The position numbers were made by a program, and so were the translations under genes. The notes beneath the pieces were generated by a model. That model did no database searches, was not told the DNA's origin, and worked only from the letters and a program-made list of their open reading frames with translations. This document shows, in pieces, positions 45,749 through 54,066 of a stretch of 64,000 bases of DNA; positions within the stretch are counted from its first letter, which is position 1; each line of letters begins with the position of its first letter. The stretch comes from Heyndrickxia shackletonii (GTDB lineage Bacteria > Bacillota > Bacilli > Bacillales > Bacillaceae_C), in contig NZ_LJJC01000015.1 in the NCBI RefSeq assembly GCF_001420715.1, forward strand, positions 522,242 through 586,241. The letters are read 5' to 3'.

Positions 45749-46504
45749 TTATCTAGCTGTTGCACCGCCATCAATGACAAATTCTGATCCAGTTGTAAAA
45801 GCTGATTCATCCGATGCAAGGAATAGAACGGTATTTGCAACATCTTTCACAGATCCAAGTCTTCCAAGTGGGAATAGGTCTTTTCCTAATTTCTCTTTTG
45901 AATTACCTGATACCTCTGATGCATAGTCTGCCATTCCAGTATCAATGTATCCAGGATGGATAGAGTTTACTCTAACCCCAAAAGGTGCATATTCCATTGC
46001 CGCATCTTTTGTCATAATACGGACTGCACCTTTACTTGCGCCGTATAAAACATGTCCAGGAGCACCAGTTAATCCTGCAATAGAAGATGCATTGATGACC
46101 GAACCATTATTTTGTTTCGCCATTAATGGCATGATGTGCTTCATTCCTAAAAATACTCCGGTTACATTGATGGACATTAGTCGGTTCCATTCTTCGAGTT
46201 CAATCTCAGCAACTGGTTTAATGATATATATACCTGCATTATTGAAGAGGATATCTACTTTTCCAAATGTCTTGATGGTATCATCTGCAACTTTCTTCCA
46301 ATCCTCTTCCTTGCTTACGTCATGGCGAATATATAAAGCTTCTCCGCCACTGTCTTGAATGTCTTTTACAGTTTGATTACCAGATTCTTGATTTATATCT
46401 GTAATAACAATTTTTGCCCCTTCTTTAGCAAACAATAAAGCGGTTTCTTTGCCTATGCCTGTGCCCCCGCCCGTAATGATGGCAACTTTATTTTCAAGTC
46501 TCAT
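45749..46504 (-). CDS. Short-chain dehydrogenase/reductase (SDR), second of a pair
   Basis: A 251-residue classical SDR: 'ITGGGTGIGKETALLFAKEGAKIVITDI', 'LFNNAGIYI', Ser in 'INASSIAGLTG', 'YGASKGA' for Tyr/Lys, and 'DESAFTTGSEFVIDGGATAR'. Asp after beta-2 again suggests NAD(H). It is the upstream gene of the pair. The closest classical groups are cyclopentanol/glucose-type dehydrogenases, but the substrate is not decidable here. AAAGGA lies before the ATG. Confidence 0.9.
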   Translation of the reverse strand: MRLENKVAIITGGGTGIGKETALLFAKEGAKIVITDINQESGNQTVKDIQDSGGEALYIRHDVSKEEDWKKVADDTIKTFGKVDILFNNAGIYIIKPVAEIELEEWNRLMSINVTGVFLGMKHIMPLMAKQNNGSVINASSIAGLTGAPGHVLYGASKGAVRIMTKDAAMEYAPFGVRVNSIHPGYIDTGMADYASEVSGNSKEKLGKDLFPLGRLGSVKDVANTVLFLASDESAFTTGSEFVIDGGATAR

Positions 46505-46717
46505 TTTATATCACGATTCCTTTCTGTAACTTTAAGCACCACCATGTAAAAGGTGCTGTCTTAGATACTAGAGAAACGCATATCTTATTAACTCTCTCTT
46601 ATCTATATCTTCATTTTACTCCCTTCATTTTCGATTACTATCCTACAAAAAGCTGTATAATAACAAGTAAGATATCCTTCATTTATAGGGTTAATTTGTT
46701 TCGAGGAGAAGAATAGT

Positions 46718-47839
46718 ATGAAACACCTCTATGAGGAAATGACTTTTGAACAATTTATCGTATTTATTAGAAGCCATCAGAAGAAGATTGAAGAAAATAT
46801 AAATATCTATTTGAATCTGGAATCTTACTTTTCGGAGCAGGATAGAAAGATAACAGGAATCGTTCTAGAATCCTTTTTTCATTTACTTATCCACCTGGAT
46901 CTAAAATTGAAAGATGATGAATATAAAAAGATATTCGAAACTTGGCTGCAATCTCAAATTTCTACTATAAACGCAAAGTATTTTAACTTGTTTCTATATA
47001 TTTTTGAAAAAGCTATCATGACTTTAATAGCCACTGCGAAGCAAAATACTCTTGCCATCATTATGTTTTTACTATCCATTTATTCTCATCTTATTTTCAC
47101 CTTTAATAAAATAATAGATGAAACAGAGGATTTCGATAAAACACCTGATTTAGTTGAAATAAATAGATTGAAACAACTAGATAAATTAAACAAACTGTTG
47201 ATTAGTTGCTCAGGAGAAAAGGATCTCCCCTTTATCCTAAAAAAGTGTGAAGAAATTTTTCATTATAAAAGATGTGTATTTTACGCATACATACCATGGT
47301 CCCAGCAGTTTTATGGTGTAATAGGGGCAGAACTTCCTAAAGTTCAAAGTATGAAAGGCCATATAGGAGCAAATATGACGACTGTTTTTCACACAAAAAA
47401 GCCAATTTTCTTAAAGGATCCTCATATCTTTGTAAAAGAAGAACATATCAAATTATTTAACCTTTCTTCTGTTATTTTTGTACCGATTGTCCATCACAAT
47501 CAAGTGTATGGGTGGGTAACTTTTGATCAAATGGGAGTGGAATTTGATTGTTCAAAAGATGAGCTAATGCTGCTCGAACAGGTTGGGAAAAGAATAGGCT
47601 TATATTTATCGAGAAGCAATGATGAGGGTGTCACTGAATCTTTGGTTCATTTAACAGAACGGGAATCGATGATCCTGGATTTGCTTGCGGAAGGATATGA
47701 CAATAAAAAAATGGGGGAGCTGCTGCACTTAAGTGAGCATACTGTGCGGGATTATGTGGGAAGCTTAATGACAAAGCTTCAAGCGAAGAATCGAACTCAA
47801 GTCGTTGCTTCTGCTTTTAGATTAGGATTATTAACATAA
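46718..47839 (+). CDS. GAF-domain regulator with LuxR-type DNA-binding domain
   Basis: A 373-residue regulator. An all-helical N-terminal part (1-150) of unknown type is followed by a GAF domain (about 150-300; 'DLPFILKKCEEIFHYKRCVFYAYIPWS', 'GWVTFDQ') and a C-terminal LuxR/NarL helix-turn-helix ('LTERESMILDLLAEGYDNKKMGELLHLSEHTVRDYVGSLMTKL'). It resembles LuxR regulators that control short-chain dehydrogenase or solvent-degradation genes. It diverges from the two SDR genes, which are the likely targets. GAGGAG precedes the ATG. Confidence 0.88.
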   Translation: MKHLYEEMTFEQFIVFIRSHQKKIEENINIYLNLESYFSEQDRKITGIVLESFFHLLIHLDLKLKDDEYKKIFETWLQSQISTINAKYFNLFLYIFEKAIMTLIATAKQNTLAIIMFLLSIYSHLIFTFNKIIDETEDFDKTPDLVEINRLKQLDKLNKLLISCSGEKDLPFILKKCEEIFHYKRCVFYAYIPWSQQFYGVIGAELPKVQSMKGHIGANMTTVFHTKKPIFLKDPHIFVKEEHIKLFNLSSVIFVPIVHHNQVYGWVTFDQMGVEFDCSKDELMLLEQVGKRIGLYLSRSNDEGVTESLVHLTERESMILDLLAEGYDNKKMGELLHLSEHTVRDYVGSLMTKLQAKNRTQVVASAFRLGLLT

Positions 47840-47847
47840 ACACAATT

Positions 47848-47887
47848 ACAAAAGAGGTGCGGTGCTATTTCTCACCTCTTTTGTATA
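47848..47887 (+). terminator. Terminator after the GAF-LuxR gene
   Basis: ACAAAAGAGGTG / CACCTCTTTTGT, a 12-bp perfect stem with a 13-base loop. Confidence 0.8.
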
Positions 47888-47901
47888 TATTTCAAAGTTA
47901 T

Positions 47902-48015
47902 TTAACTTACCCAATTCTCTTTTGACTCTTTAATTTTCCACTCACCATTTTTGTAGTGAACTGTACCTTCTACGCCAATAGCTCCTTTTCCTGACCCATA
48001 TTCTGAGCCTATTTC
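47902..48015 (-). pseudogene. C-terminal fragment of an unidentified protein gene
   Basis: The minus strand reads EIGSEYGSGKGAIGVEG and on to TVHYKNGEWKIKESKENWVS then stop at 47902. Residue use and the beta-hairpin-like 'TVHYKNGEWKIKES' look genuinely protein-coding, but no start codon or ribosome site precedes it. It is probably the tail of a truncated or deleted gene, directly downstream of the small membrane protein gene at 48024. Confidence 0.45.
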
Positions 48016-48023
48016 TACACATC

Positions 48024-48275
48024 TTATACAGCCCGATGACGTATTTTATAAATAATCCAGGCTACAATACTAGATGGCAAGGTAAAGAGATTTCCTTGCA
48101 TATTATAGGTTAGCTGTTGATTTTCAAATGACATGTCATCAATAATTTCCTCGTTTGTTTTCTGGGTTTCAGCCTTCCTTTCCTGCATTTCTGAAATGTA
48201 ATTGTATTGTAGAGGAATCATAACAATAAAATATAGAACTAATACTGATAGGATAACAATCAATGCGATATCCAT
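48024..48275 (-). CDS. Small single-pass membrane protein, 83 residues
   Basis: ATG at 48275 follows GGGGGAG at good spacing; an earlier in-frame start lacks a site. One N-terminal membrane helix ('IALIVILSVLVLYFIVMIPL') is followed by a polar, charged middle ('SEMQERKAETQKTNEEIIDD') and a second weakly hydrophobic stretch near the end ('LPSSIVAWIIYKI'). I do not recognise the family. Its 3' end runs up against the gene fragment at 47902-48015, so its C-terminus could have been altered by the same event. Confidence 0.6.
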   Translation of the reverse strand: MDIALIVILSVLVLYFIVMIPLQYNYISEMQERKAETQKTNEEIIDDMSFENQQLTYNMQGNLFTLPSSIVAWIIYKIRHRAV

Positions 48276-48526
48276 CACACTTCTCCCCCTATAAAAAGGA
48301 TTTATTAGTATACATACGATTAAAAAACAAATATGATTCAAAAATATATAAAGTTATTTATCTAACTTTAAACAGTAATTTCCTGACCGTGTCAGAAGTA
48401 CAGTTACGAATTTATCCACTAGTGATGCCAGCCACTTTACGGTAGACATCACGTGTTATAATAGAATTGTAAGCGCTGCAGTTTGTTGTTTTTATTCAAT
48501 TTTGACAGGGAAGGTGACTGATCACC

Positions 48527-49177
48527 ATGGATCAGCAAACGGTTTTGTCCATCATGGAAGTTATGCAGGATTTGGTTCCAAAGTATACGTCCATAGCAGT
48601 GACGAATAGTCAGCAATATATATACTATCAGCCAAGTAATCAAATTGATTTAAAAATAAAACCCGGAGACAGGATTCGTGAAGGAACTGCATCATTTAAA
48701 GCTTTATCGTTCCAGGAAAAGATTACGGATTACATTGAGAAGGATGTTTTGGGCATTCCATATTTCGGTATGTCTGTACCAATATTAGATGGAGAAAGGG
48801 TTCAAGGTTGTGTGACAGCCATTTTACCGAAAAAGCCGCTCGAATTTCCACCCTCATTTTTAACGATAAAAGCGAATGATCGTTGGTATCCAGTACCCTT
48901 TAAGCAGGTAATGTTTTTAGAAGCCTTAAGCAGAAAGACCAATGTGCACTCAGAAAATCTGGTTGGTGTGCACAAGTTAAATTTAACAGAGTTAGAATTT
49001 TATCTTCCAAGCGATATGTTTATTCGATGTCACAGGTCCTATATCATTAATATTCATTATATTGCGGAAATCCATCCCGAATCTCATTCAACCTTTTTGT
49101 TGTTAATGAAAGATGGAACTAGAATACCTGTTAGTCAAACGTACTCAAGTCAATTTCGTAAGATTCTTCATTTCTGA
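48527..49177 (+). CDS. LytTR-type DNA-binding regulator with N-terminal sensor domain
   Basis: A 216-residue regulator. The C-terminal half is a LytTR domain ('VMFLEALSRKTNVHS', 'LTELEFYLPSDMFIRCHRSYIINIHYIAEIHPE'). The N-terminal ~105 residues do not look like a receiver domain; they contain 'SIAVTNSQQYIYYQPSNQIDLKIKPGDRI' and 'GIPYFGMSVPILDGERVQGCVTAIL', compatible with a PAS-like small-molecule sensor. So it is probably a one-component regulator. AAGGTGA precedes the ATG. The CoA-transferase gene follows in the same direction after a terminator and is the likely target. Confidence 0.85.
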   Translation: MDQQTVLSIMEVMQDLVPKYTSIAVTNSQQYIYYQPSNQIDLKIKPGDRIREGTASFKALSFQEKITDYIEKDVLGIPYFGMSVPILDGERVQGCVTAILPKKPLEFPPSFLTIKANDRWYPVPFKQVMFLEALSRKTNVHSENLVGVHKLNLTELEFYLPSDMFIRCHRSYIINIHYIAEIHPESHSTFLLLMKDGTRIPVSQTYSSQFRKILHF

Positions 49178-49495
49178 TAGAAAAGCAAAATTTTCTCGCT
49201 TATCGACGAATGGACTATTCACTGTTATGGAGCTGATGCCCGCTTATTCTAGAATAGAAAATCGGAAGAGCACTTGTAAATAGCTGCTTTCGTTTGACAA
49301 AGACAACTTTTAAACAATAAAAATGACAGTTTGTAATACTAGGTACAAACTGTTTTTTATTTTCCATCCATTTTTCTGCTTTATGTTAGAAATTTTCTGT
49401 TTAAAGCAACAATAAAGCCCTTTCATACCAAAACTAATGAATCCTTGTTCATAAATTGATAAAATTTTTAAAAAGTGAACAAAGGGTGACCTTAA
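49178..49495 (+). other. Intergenic region with terminator
   Basis: Holds the regulator's terminator (49326-49362) and should hold the CoA-transferase promoter; I see no open frame with a ribosome site. Confidence 0.5.
49326..49362 (+). terminator. Terminator after the LytTR gene
   Basis: ACAGTTTGTA / TACAAACTGT, a 10-bp perfect stem with an 8-base loop, followed by TTTTTATTTT. Confidence 0.9.
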
Positions 49496-51007
49496 ATGGA
49501 AATTAATACTTCTAATTATATAAGAGACGCTCGTTTAATAGACCGGATTGTATCAGCAAAGGACGCAGCTTCCTGGATAAAAGACGGAATGACCTTAGGA
49601 TTAAGCGGTTTTACAAGAGCCGGTGACGCAAAAGCAGTTCCAACAGCACTAATAGAAAGAGCAAAAGAAGAACCATTGAAGGTGAATATCTATACAGGTG
49701 CCTCCTTAGGATCCGATATTGATAAATTAATGGCTGAGGTTGGAATGGTAAACAAGCGAATCCCATTTCAAGCGGACAGTACAATGCGGAAAAGCATCAA
49801 TCAAGGGGAACTGCTTTTCGTCGATCAACATTTATCCCATATGGCGGAATCTATCCGTGCAGGTGCACTTGGTCCTATTGATTACGCCATTGTAGAAGCA
49901 GTTGCGATAAGTGCTGATAGCATGATTATTCCTACCACTTCCATTGGAAATTCATCCATCTTTGTAGAAAAAGCTAAGCATATTATTGTCGAAATTAATA
50001 CGGCTCAGCCACAAGGATTGGAAGGACTTCATGATATCTATGAAACAGGAAATCAAGGAGAAAGAAGTCCAATCCCATTGACGAAGGTAAGTGACCGAAT
50101 CGGTACTCTAGGCATTCCCGTGGACACTGACAAAATTGTTGGAATCGTTTTCACTCATCAAATTGATTCTGCTTCCACCATTGTTCAGCCTGATGAAGAA
50201 ACACAAACAATGGCGAACCATCTAATCTCTTTTTTACGAAAAGAAGTGGAAGCAGGCAGATTAACAAATAAACTAGCTCCATTGCAATCGGGGATTGGTT
50301 CTGTGGCAAATGCCGTTTTACATGGACTTATCGAATCGGAGTTTACGGACTTAGAAGTGTATTCAGAGGTTTTACAGGATGCTGTTTTTGACTTAATCGA
50401 TGCTGGCAAAGTAAGTTTTGCTTCTTGTTGTTCGATTACTTTATCAGATGAAAAAATGAAACAGGTTTATTCCAATCTAGATCAATATAAAGATAAGCTC
50501 ATGTTAAGACCGCAAGAAATTTCCAATCATCCCGAAATCATTCGCCGCTTAGGCCTGATCTCTATTAATACCGCTTTGGAAGTGGATATATACGGCAATA
50601 TTAACTCCACACATGTCAGCGGCACCCATATGATGAACGGAATCGGCGGTTCAGGTGACTTTGCGCGAAATGCAAGACTGGCAATTTTCGTAACGAAGTC
50701 CATTGCGAAGAATGGGAATATTTCAAGCATCGTTCCTTTTGTATCCCATGTGGACCACACAGAGCATGATGTAGATGTTATTGTCACAGAACAAGGCTAT
50801 GTTGATTTAAGAGGGTTGGCTCCAATTGAGCGTGTACCGCTCATTATCGAAAATTGTGCACATCCGTTATACCGTGATCAGCTTTGGGAATATTATAATG
50901 AAGCAAAAACAAGAGGCGGCCAAACTCCACATGTGTTGGAAAAAGCATTTTCATGGCATATAAATTATAAAAAGAACGGAACTATGCTGGAAAAGGCGCT
51001 GAATTAG
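49496..51007 (+). CDS. Succinyl-CoA:acetate CoA-transferase / acetyl-CoA hydrolase family
   Basis: A 503-residue class I CoA-transferase of the Cat1/AarC (Ach1) family. Visible are 'GLSGFTRAGDAKAVPTALIERA', 'VYTGASLG'-type strand (NIYTGASLGSD), the active-site Glu region 'LEVYSEVLQDAVFDLIDAGKV' and the C-terminal 'IVTEQGYVDLRGLAPIERVPLIIENCAHP'. Such enzymes move CoA between acetyl-CoA and succinate, or use propionate/butyrate. AAGGGTGA precedes the ATG. The LytTR one-component regulator just upstream is probably its activator. Confidence 0.92.
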   Translation: MEINTSNYIRDARLIDRIVSAKDAASWIKDGMTLGLSGFTRAGDAKAVPTALIERAKEEPLKVNIYTGASLGSDIDKLMAEVGMVNKRIPFQADSTMRKSINQGELLFVDQHLSHMAESIRAGALGPIDYAIVEAVAISADSMIIPTTSIGNSSIFVEKAKHIIVEINTAQPQGLEGLHDIYETGNQGERSPIPLTKVSDRIGTLGIPVDTDKIVGIVFTHQIDSASTIVQPDEETQTMANHLISFLRKEVEAGRLTNKLAPLQSGIGSVANAVLHGLIESEFTDLEVYSEVLQDAVFDLIDAGKVSFASCCSITLSDEKMKQVYSNLDQYKDKLMLRPQEISNHPEIIRRLGLISINTALEVDIYGNINSTHVSGTHMMNGIGGSGDFARNARLAIFVTKSIAKNGNISSIVPFVSHVDHTEHDVDVIVTEQGYVDLRGLAPIERVPLIIENCAHPLYRDQLWEYYNEAKTRGGQTPHVLEKAFSWHINYKKNGTMLEKALN

Positions 51008-51086
51008 TTAAATAAAATCGTAAGCCCGCTTCTACTATTAGCGGGCTAATGTTTTTATTGAAAGGTGAATTCCTGAATAACGGAAT

Positions 51087-51290
51087 GTGACCGAATTTCT
51101 CCATCGAGCTCGAGAACGGGCACGGTCTGGATCTGATTGTGACCGAATTTCTCCATGGTGCATGAGAACGGGCACGATCTGGCGCTGATTGTGACCGAAT
51201 TTCCCCATAGAGCTCGAGAACGGGCACGATCTGGCGCTGATTGTGACCGAATTTCCCCATAGAGCTCGAGAACGGGCACAATCAGGGAAT
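51087..51290. repeat. 52-bp tandem repeat array (four units), related to the array at 11742
   Basis: Units start at 51087, 51139, 51191 and 51243, exactly 52 bp apart: GTGACCGAATTTCYCCAT, then a GAGCTCGAGAACGGGCACGAT stretch, then CTGGCGCTGATT. Units 3 and 4 are nearly identical. The period and the core GGGCACGAT-N9-ATTGTGACCG match the array at 11742-12125. Within each unit CGGGCACGAT and ATTGTGACCG are imperfect inverted repeats (8 of 10). Frames reading through it are low-complexity and not believable genes. Confidence 0.9.
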
Positions 51291-51399
51291 GAATGTTCCG
51301 ATATTTGATAATAAACAAAGAGTTCCTTATGTTTTCCGGCAAATAACGTACTCTGTGTCTGCTTATAATCTGGAGTCATTAAGGGATAAGGATGAAAAT

Positions 51400-52029
51400 T
51401 TATATCTTTTTCCGAAATAACTTCCATCCCCACCACATTGTCCAAAGATAGGCCGGTCCCGAGGTAAGAGGAAGTACAATATATGCCGTCTTAAAAAAGC
51501 AACAGGTGAATACAATCCCCGCAAAGCCCCAAACCCCACTATAAAATCCACTATTTTGGAACCATGTGGAGAATGAATTCTCCGTACGCTTCATACACCA
51601 GCCATATAATGCAACCCCTGCCCAACTGCAAGCCACGGCAAAATATCCGGCTAAAAGTCCAAATGAAAAGATTGCCTCCCAAACCTTTTTCAATACACCA
51701 TGATGCCTGCCTATAATTTCATTTCCGATTAACGGTAATATTGTTAGTTCGGCGGTAAGGATTAAAATCCATAATCCTAATGATATATAGAACATTGCAG
51801 CTCCGTTTTTTCTAAAATAGGAACTGCTTCCGGCTAGTCCTCCAAGCCATAGGAACATGCCGATCAGCATCAGAATATGATCTAACATCCACATTTGGGA
51901 ATGCTTAAATTTATGAAGAGCTTCTTCCCCAGCATATGGGTCAACTAAGATAGGATGCAGAACAGTTCCTATTAAAATGAGAATTCCGCCAATCATAATC
52001 GATATCCCAAGCATACGATTTCCTAGCAT
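51400..52029 (-). CDS. Multi-pass membrane protein of unknown function
   Basis: A 209-residue hydrophobic protein with about six membrane helices ('LGISIMIGGILILIGTVLHP', 'ILMLIGMFLWLGGLAGS', 'MFYISLGLWILILTAELTILPLIG', 'AIFSFGLLAGYFAVACSWAGVALYGW', 'VWGFAGIVFTCCF'). I do not recognise the family with confidence; the layout resembles DUF998/DUF4386-type proteins. ATG at 52029 follows GGGGAG; the frame continues upstream without a site. Confidence 0.75.
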   Translation of the reverse strand: MLGNRMLGISIMIGGILILIGTVLHPILVDPYAGEEALHKFKHSQMWMLDHILMLIGMFLWLGGLAGSSSYFRKNGAAMFYISLGLWILILTAELTILPLIGNEIIGRHHGVLKKVWEAIFSFGLLAGYFAVACSWAGVALYGWCMKRTENSFSTWFQNSGFYSGVWGFAGIVFTCCFFKTAYIVLPLTSGPAYLWTMWWGWKLFRKKI

Positions 52030-52170
52030 TATGCATCTCCCCTTTTCTTTATCATCCTTTCCAAAATGGAACAGGTACAACCCAATTCCCCTGCACGACC
52101 ATAAAGAACAAACCATATTATGTTACATAAACAAATCCTTTCCTTAAATAGAAAGACGGGTGTTATTCAA

Positions 52171-52707
52171 TTGAAACCATCACCTATGTACATTTCACCA
52201 TTTCAAAATTTGCAAAAATCAACAATGTCCTTCGAAGAGGTTTTTCATCATATTTTAGAGTTCATGGAGTTAAACCCAAAAGGAAAATTTAAATTAATGG
52301 TTGGCACCGATTCACAGGTTCATAAATTCCATACTATTTTTATTACAGGAATTGTTATACAGCAAGAAGGAAACGGTGTTTGGGCCTGCATCAGAAAGGT
52401 CTTGATTCCTAGAAAGATGACCCATTTGCATGAACGGATTTCCTATGAGTTATCGTTAACAGAAGAAATTGTATCTTTATTTACAGAGGATCGGAAAAAT
52501 CAATTAATTAATATTGTTCTCCCTAATATTTATGAAGGGGCAGCTTTTACCATGGAGGGTCATATCGATATTGGGGCAGGCAAACGAAACAAAACAAGGG
52601 AATTTGTAAAGGAAATGGTCGCAAGAATGGAATCTATTGGAGTCGAACCGAAAATTAAGCCCAATGCTTTTGTTGCTTCCAGCTATGCAAATCGTTATAC
52701 AAAATGA
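52171..52707 (+). CDS. YkuK-like ribonuclease-H-fold protein (DUF458)
   Basis: About 178 residues from a TTG at 52171 (GGGTG upstream); the start is uncertain, with an ATG five codons later and an open frame back to 52120. The DUF458/YkuK family, an RNase H-like fold, is recognisable from 'FKLMVGTDSQVHKFHTIFITGIVI', 'RKMTHLHERISYELSLTEEIV', 'IDIGAGKRNKTREFVKEMVARMESIG' and 'IKPNAFVASSYANRYTK'. Its Asp/His pattern (TDSQ, HLHE) suggests metal binding. The function is not established. It stands alone, divergent from the membrane protein gene. Confidence 0.82.
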   Translation: MKPSPMYISPFQNLQKSTMSFEEVFHHILEFMELNPKGKFKLMVGTDSQVHKFHTIFITGIVIQQEGNGVWACIRKVLIPRKMTHLHERISYELSLTEEIVSLFTEDRKNQLINIVLPNIYEGAAFTMEGHIDIGAGKRNKTREFVKEMVARMESIGVEPKIKPNAFVASSYANRYTK

Positions 52708-52903
52708 ATAGGTACTTTTAAAAAAAGGTACCTACTACATAAGCTTTTTCTCCTCATGTCATAAAATCCTTTCGATCCATATATCCTTTTAAAGAAAATA
52801 ATTGAAAATTGAGCACCTTTCCATATTTTCATAATCCATTGACATTTTCCGTTTCGTTTTTGATAATGCTAGAGTAATAATTTACAAACGAGGAGTCCTT
52901 TTT

Positions 52904-54028
52904 ATGCAAACTGCATCAAGTAATATAAGATTAATTAGCCCTGACTATGATCCATGGGAAGCATACCTGGATGTAAAAGAACATGGGCGAATGACATTAT
53001 CCAATATTGAGTTTACTACTACTACACTATGTAATATGCGCTGTGAGCACTGTGCTGTTGGCTATACCCTTCAGCCAAAGGATCCAAACGCATTGCCGCT
53101 TGAGCTCCTTATTAAAAGATTAGAGGAAATTCCTGCTTTGCGTGCAATGAGTATCACCGGCGGCGAACCAATGTTTTCAAAGAAATCTATCGAGAATTAT
53201 GTGCTGCCCTTATTACAATACGCACATGAAAGAGGTGTTCGGACCCAAATCAATTCTAATTTAACCCTCGATACAGAGCGTTATTTAAAAATTTCACCTT
53301 ATTTAGATGTTTTACATATATCTCACAATTGGGGAACAACGGATGAATTCATCGACATCGGATTTGCGAATGCGTTAAGGAAACCAACTCGCGAAAAACG
53401 AAAAAAATTATTCGACCAAATGATTGAGAATAGCCGAATCTTGGCAGAGGAAGGTGTCATGGTCTCTGCTGAGACAATGTTAAACAAAAGAACACTTCCC
53501 TATTTGGAGCATATCCATCATCAAGTAGTAGAAGAAATGAAATGTGCCAGACATGAAATTCACCCGATGTACCCAAGTGATTTCGCTGAGAATCTCGAAG
53601 TACTTACATTGGATGAAATGCGCGATGCCATTCATCATCTCCTCGACATTCGCTCAGAGGACGTTTGGATGTTATTTGGAACACTGCCTTTTTATCCATG
53701 CAGCGCAAACGAGGAAGACCTGAAATTGCTTCAAAGATTATATAAAAGTAAAAATGTAACGGTTCGAAATGATCCCGATGGACGCTCCCGATTAAATGTT
53801 AATATTTTTAGCGGAGATGTCATTGTTACTGATTTTGGAGATACACCACCGCTTGGGAATATCCAACATGATACGCTTCCAAACATGTTTGAAAAATGGA
53901 TGGAACAACCAATTGCAAAATCACTAAACTGTCATTGTCCTTCTGTCCAGTGTCTAGGTCCTAATATTCTTGTGAAAAATAAATATTATCCACAAACAGA
54001 TTTTACTGTGAGAAAATCAAGACTATAA
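52904..54028 (+). CDS. yfkAB: Radical SAM protein YfkAB
   Basis: A 374-residue radical SAM enzyme of the YfkAB group. The [4Fe-4S]/SAM motif is Cys43-x3-Cys47-x2-Cys50 ('LCNMRCEHCAVGY'), followed by 'ITGGEPMFSKKSI' and, near the end, a Cys-rich segment 'NCHCPSVQCLGPNILVKNKYYP' typical of this family and possibly binding a second cluster. The reaction is unknown. GAGGAG precedes the ATG. It converges with rlmN over a strong terminator. Confidence 0.9.
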   Translation: MQTASSNIRLISPDYDPWEAYLDVKEHGRMTLSNIEFTTTTLCNMRCEHCAVGYTLQPKDPNALPLELLIKRLEEIPALRAMSITGGEPMFSKKSIENYVLPLLQYAHERGVRTQINSNLTLDTERYLKISPYLDVLHISHNWGTTDEFIDIGFANALRKPTREKRKKLFDQMIENSRILAEEGVMVSAETMLNKRTLPYLEHIHHQVVEEMKCARHEIHPMYPSDFAENLEVLTLDEMRDAIHHLLDIRSEDVWMLFGTLPFYPCSANEEDLKLLQRLYKSKNVTVRNDPDGRSRLNVNIFSGDVIVTDFGDTPPLGNIQHDTLPNMFEKWMEQPIAKSLNCHCPSVQCLGPNILVKNKYYPQTDFTVRKSRL

Positions 54029-54032
54029 ATAT

Positions 54033-54066
54033 GAAAAAGGAGCTTGAAATTCAAGCTCCTTTTTTC
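54033..54066. terminator. Bidirectional terminator between yfkAB and rlmN
   Basis: AAAAAGGAGCTTGAA / TTCAAGCTCCTTTTT, a 15-bp perfect stem, single-base loop centre. Confidence 0.92.

Noticed and set aside
48469-48486. CcpA (cre) site TGTAAGCGCTGCAG before the LytTR gene
   Set aside because: The last three consensus positions do not match.
51038-51445. Overlapping minus-strand frames of 95-135 residues across the second 52-bp array
   Set aside because: The peptide repeats follow the DNA repeat (about 17 residues per unit with frame slip); no start signal.
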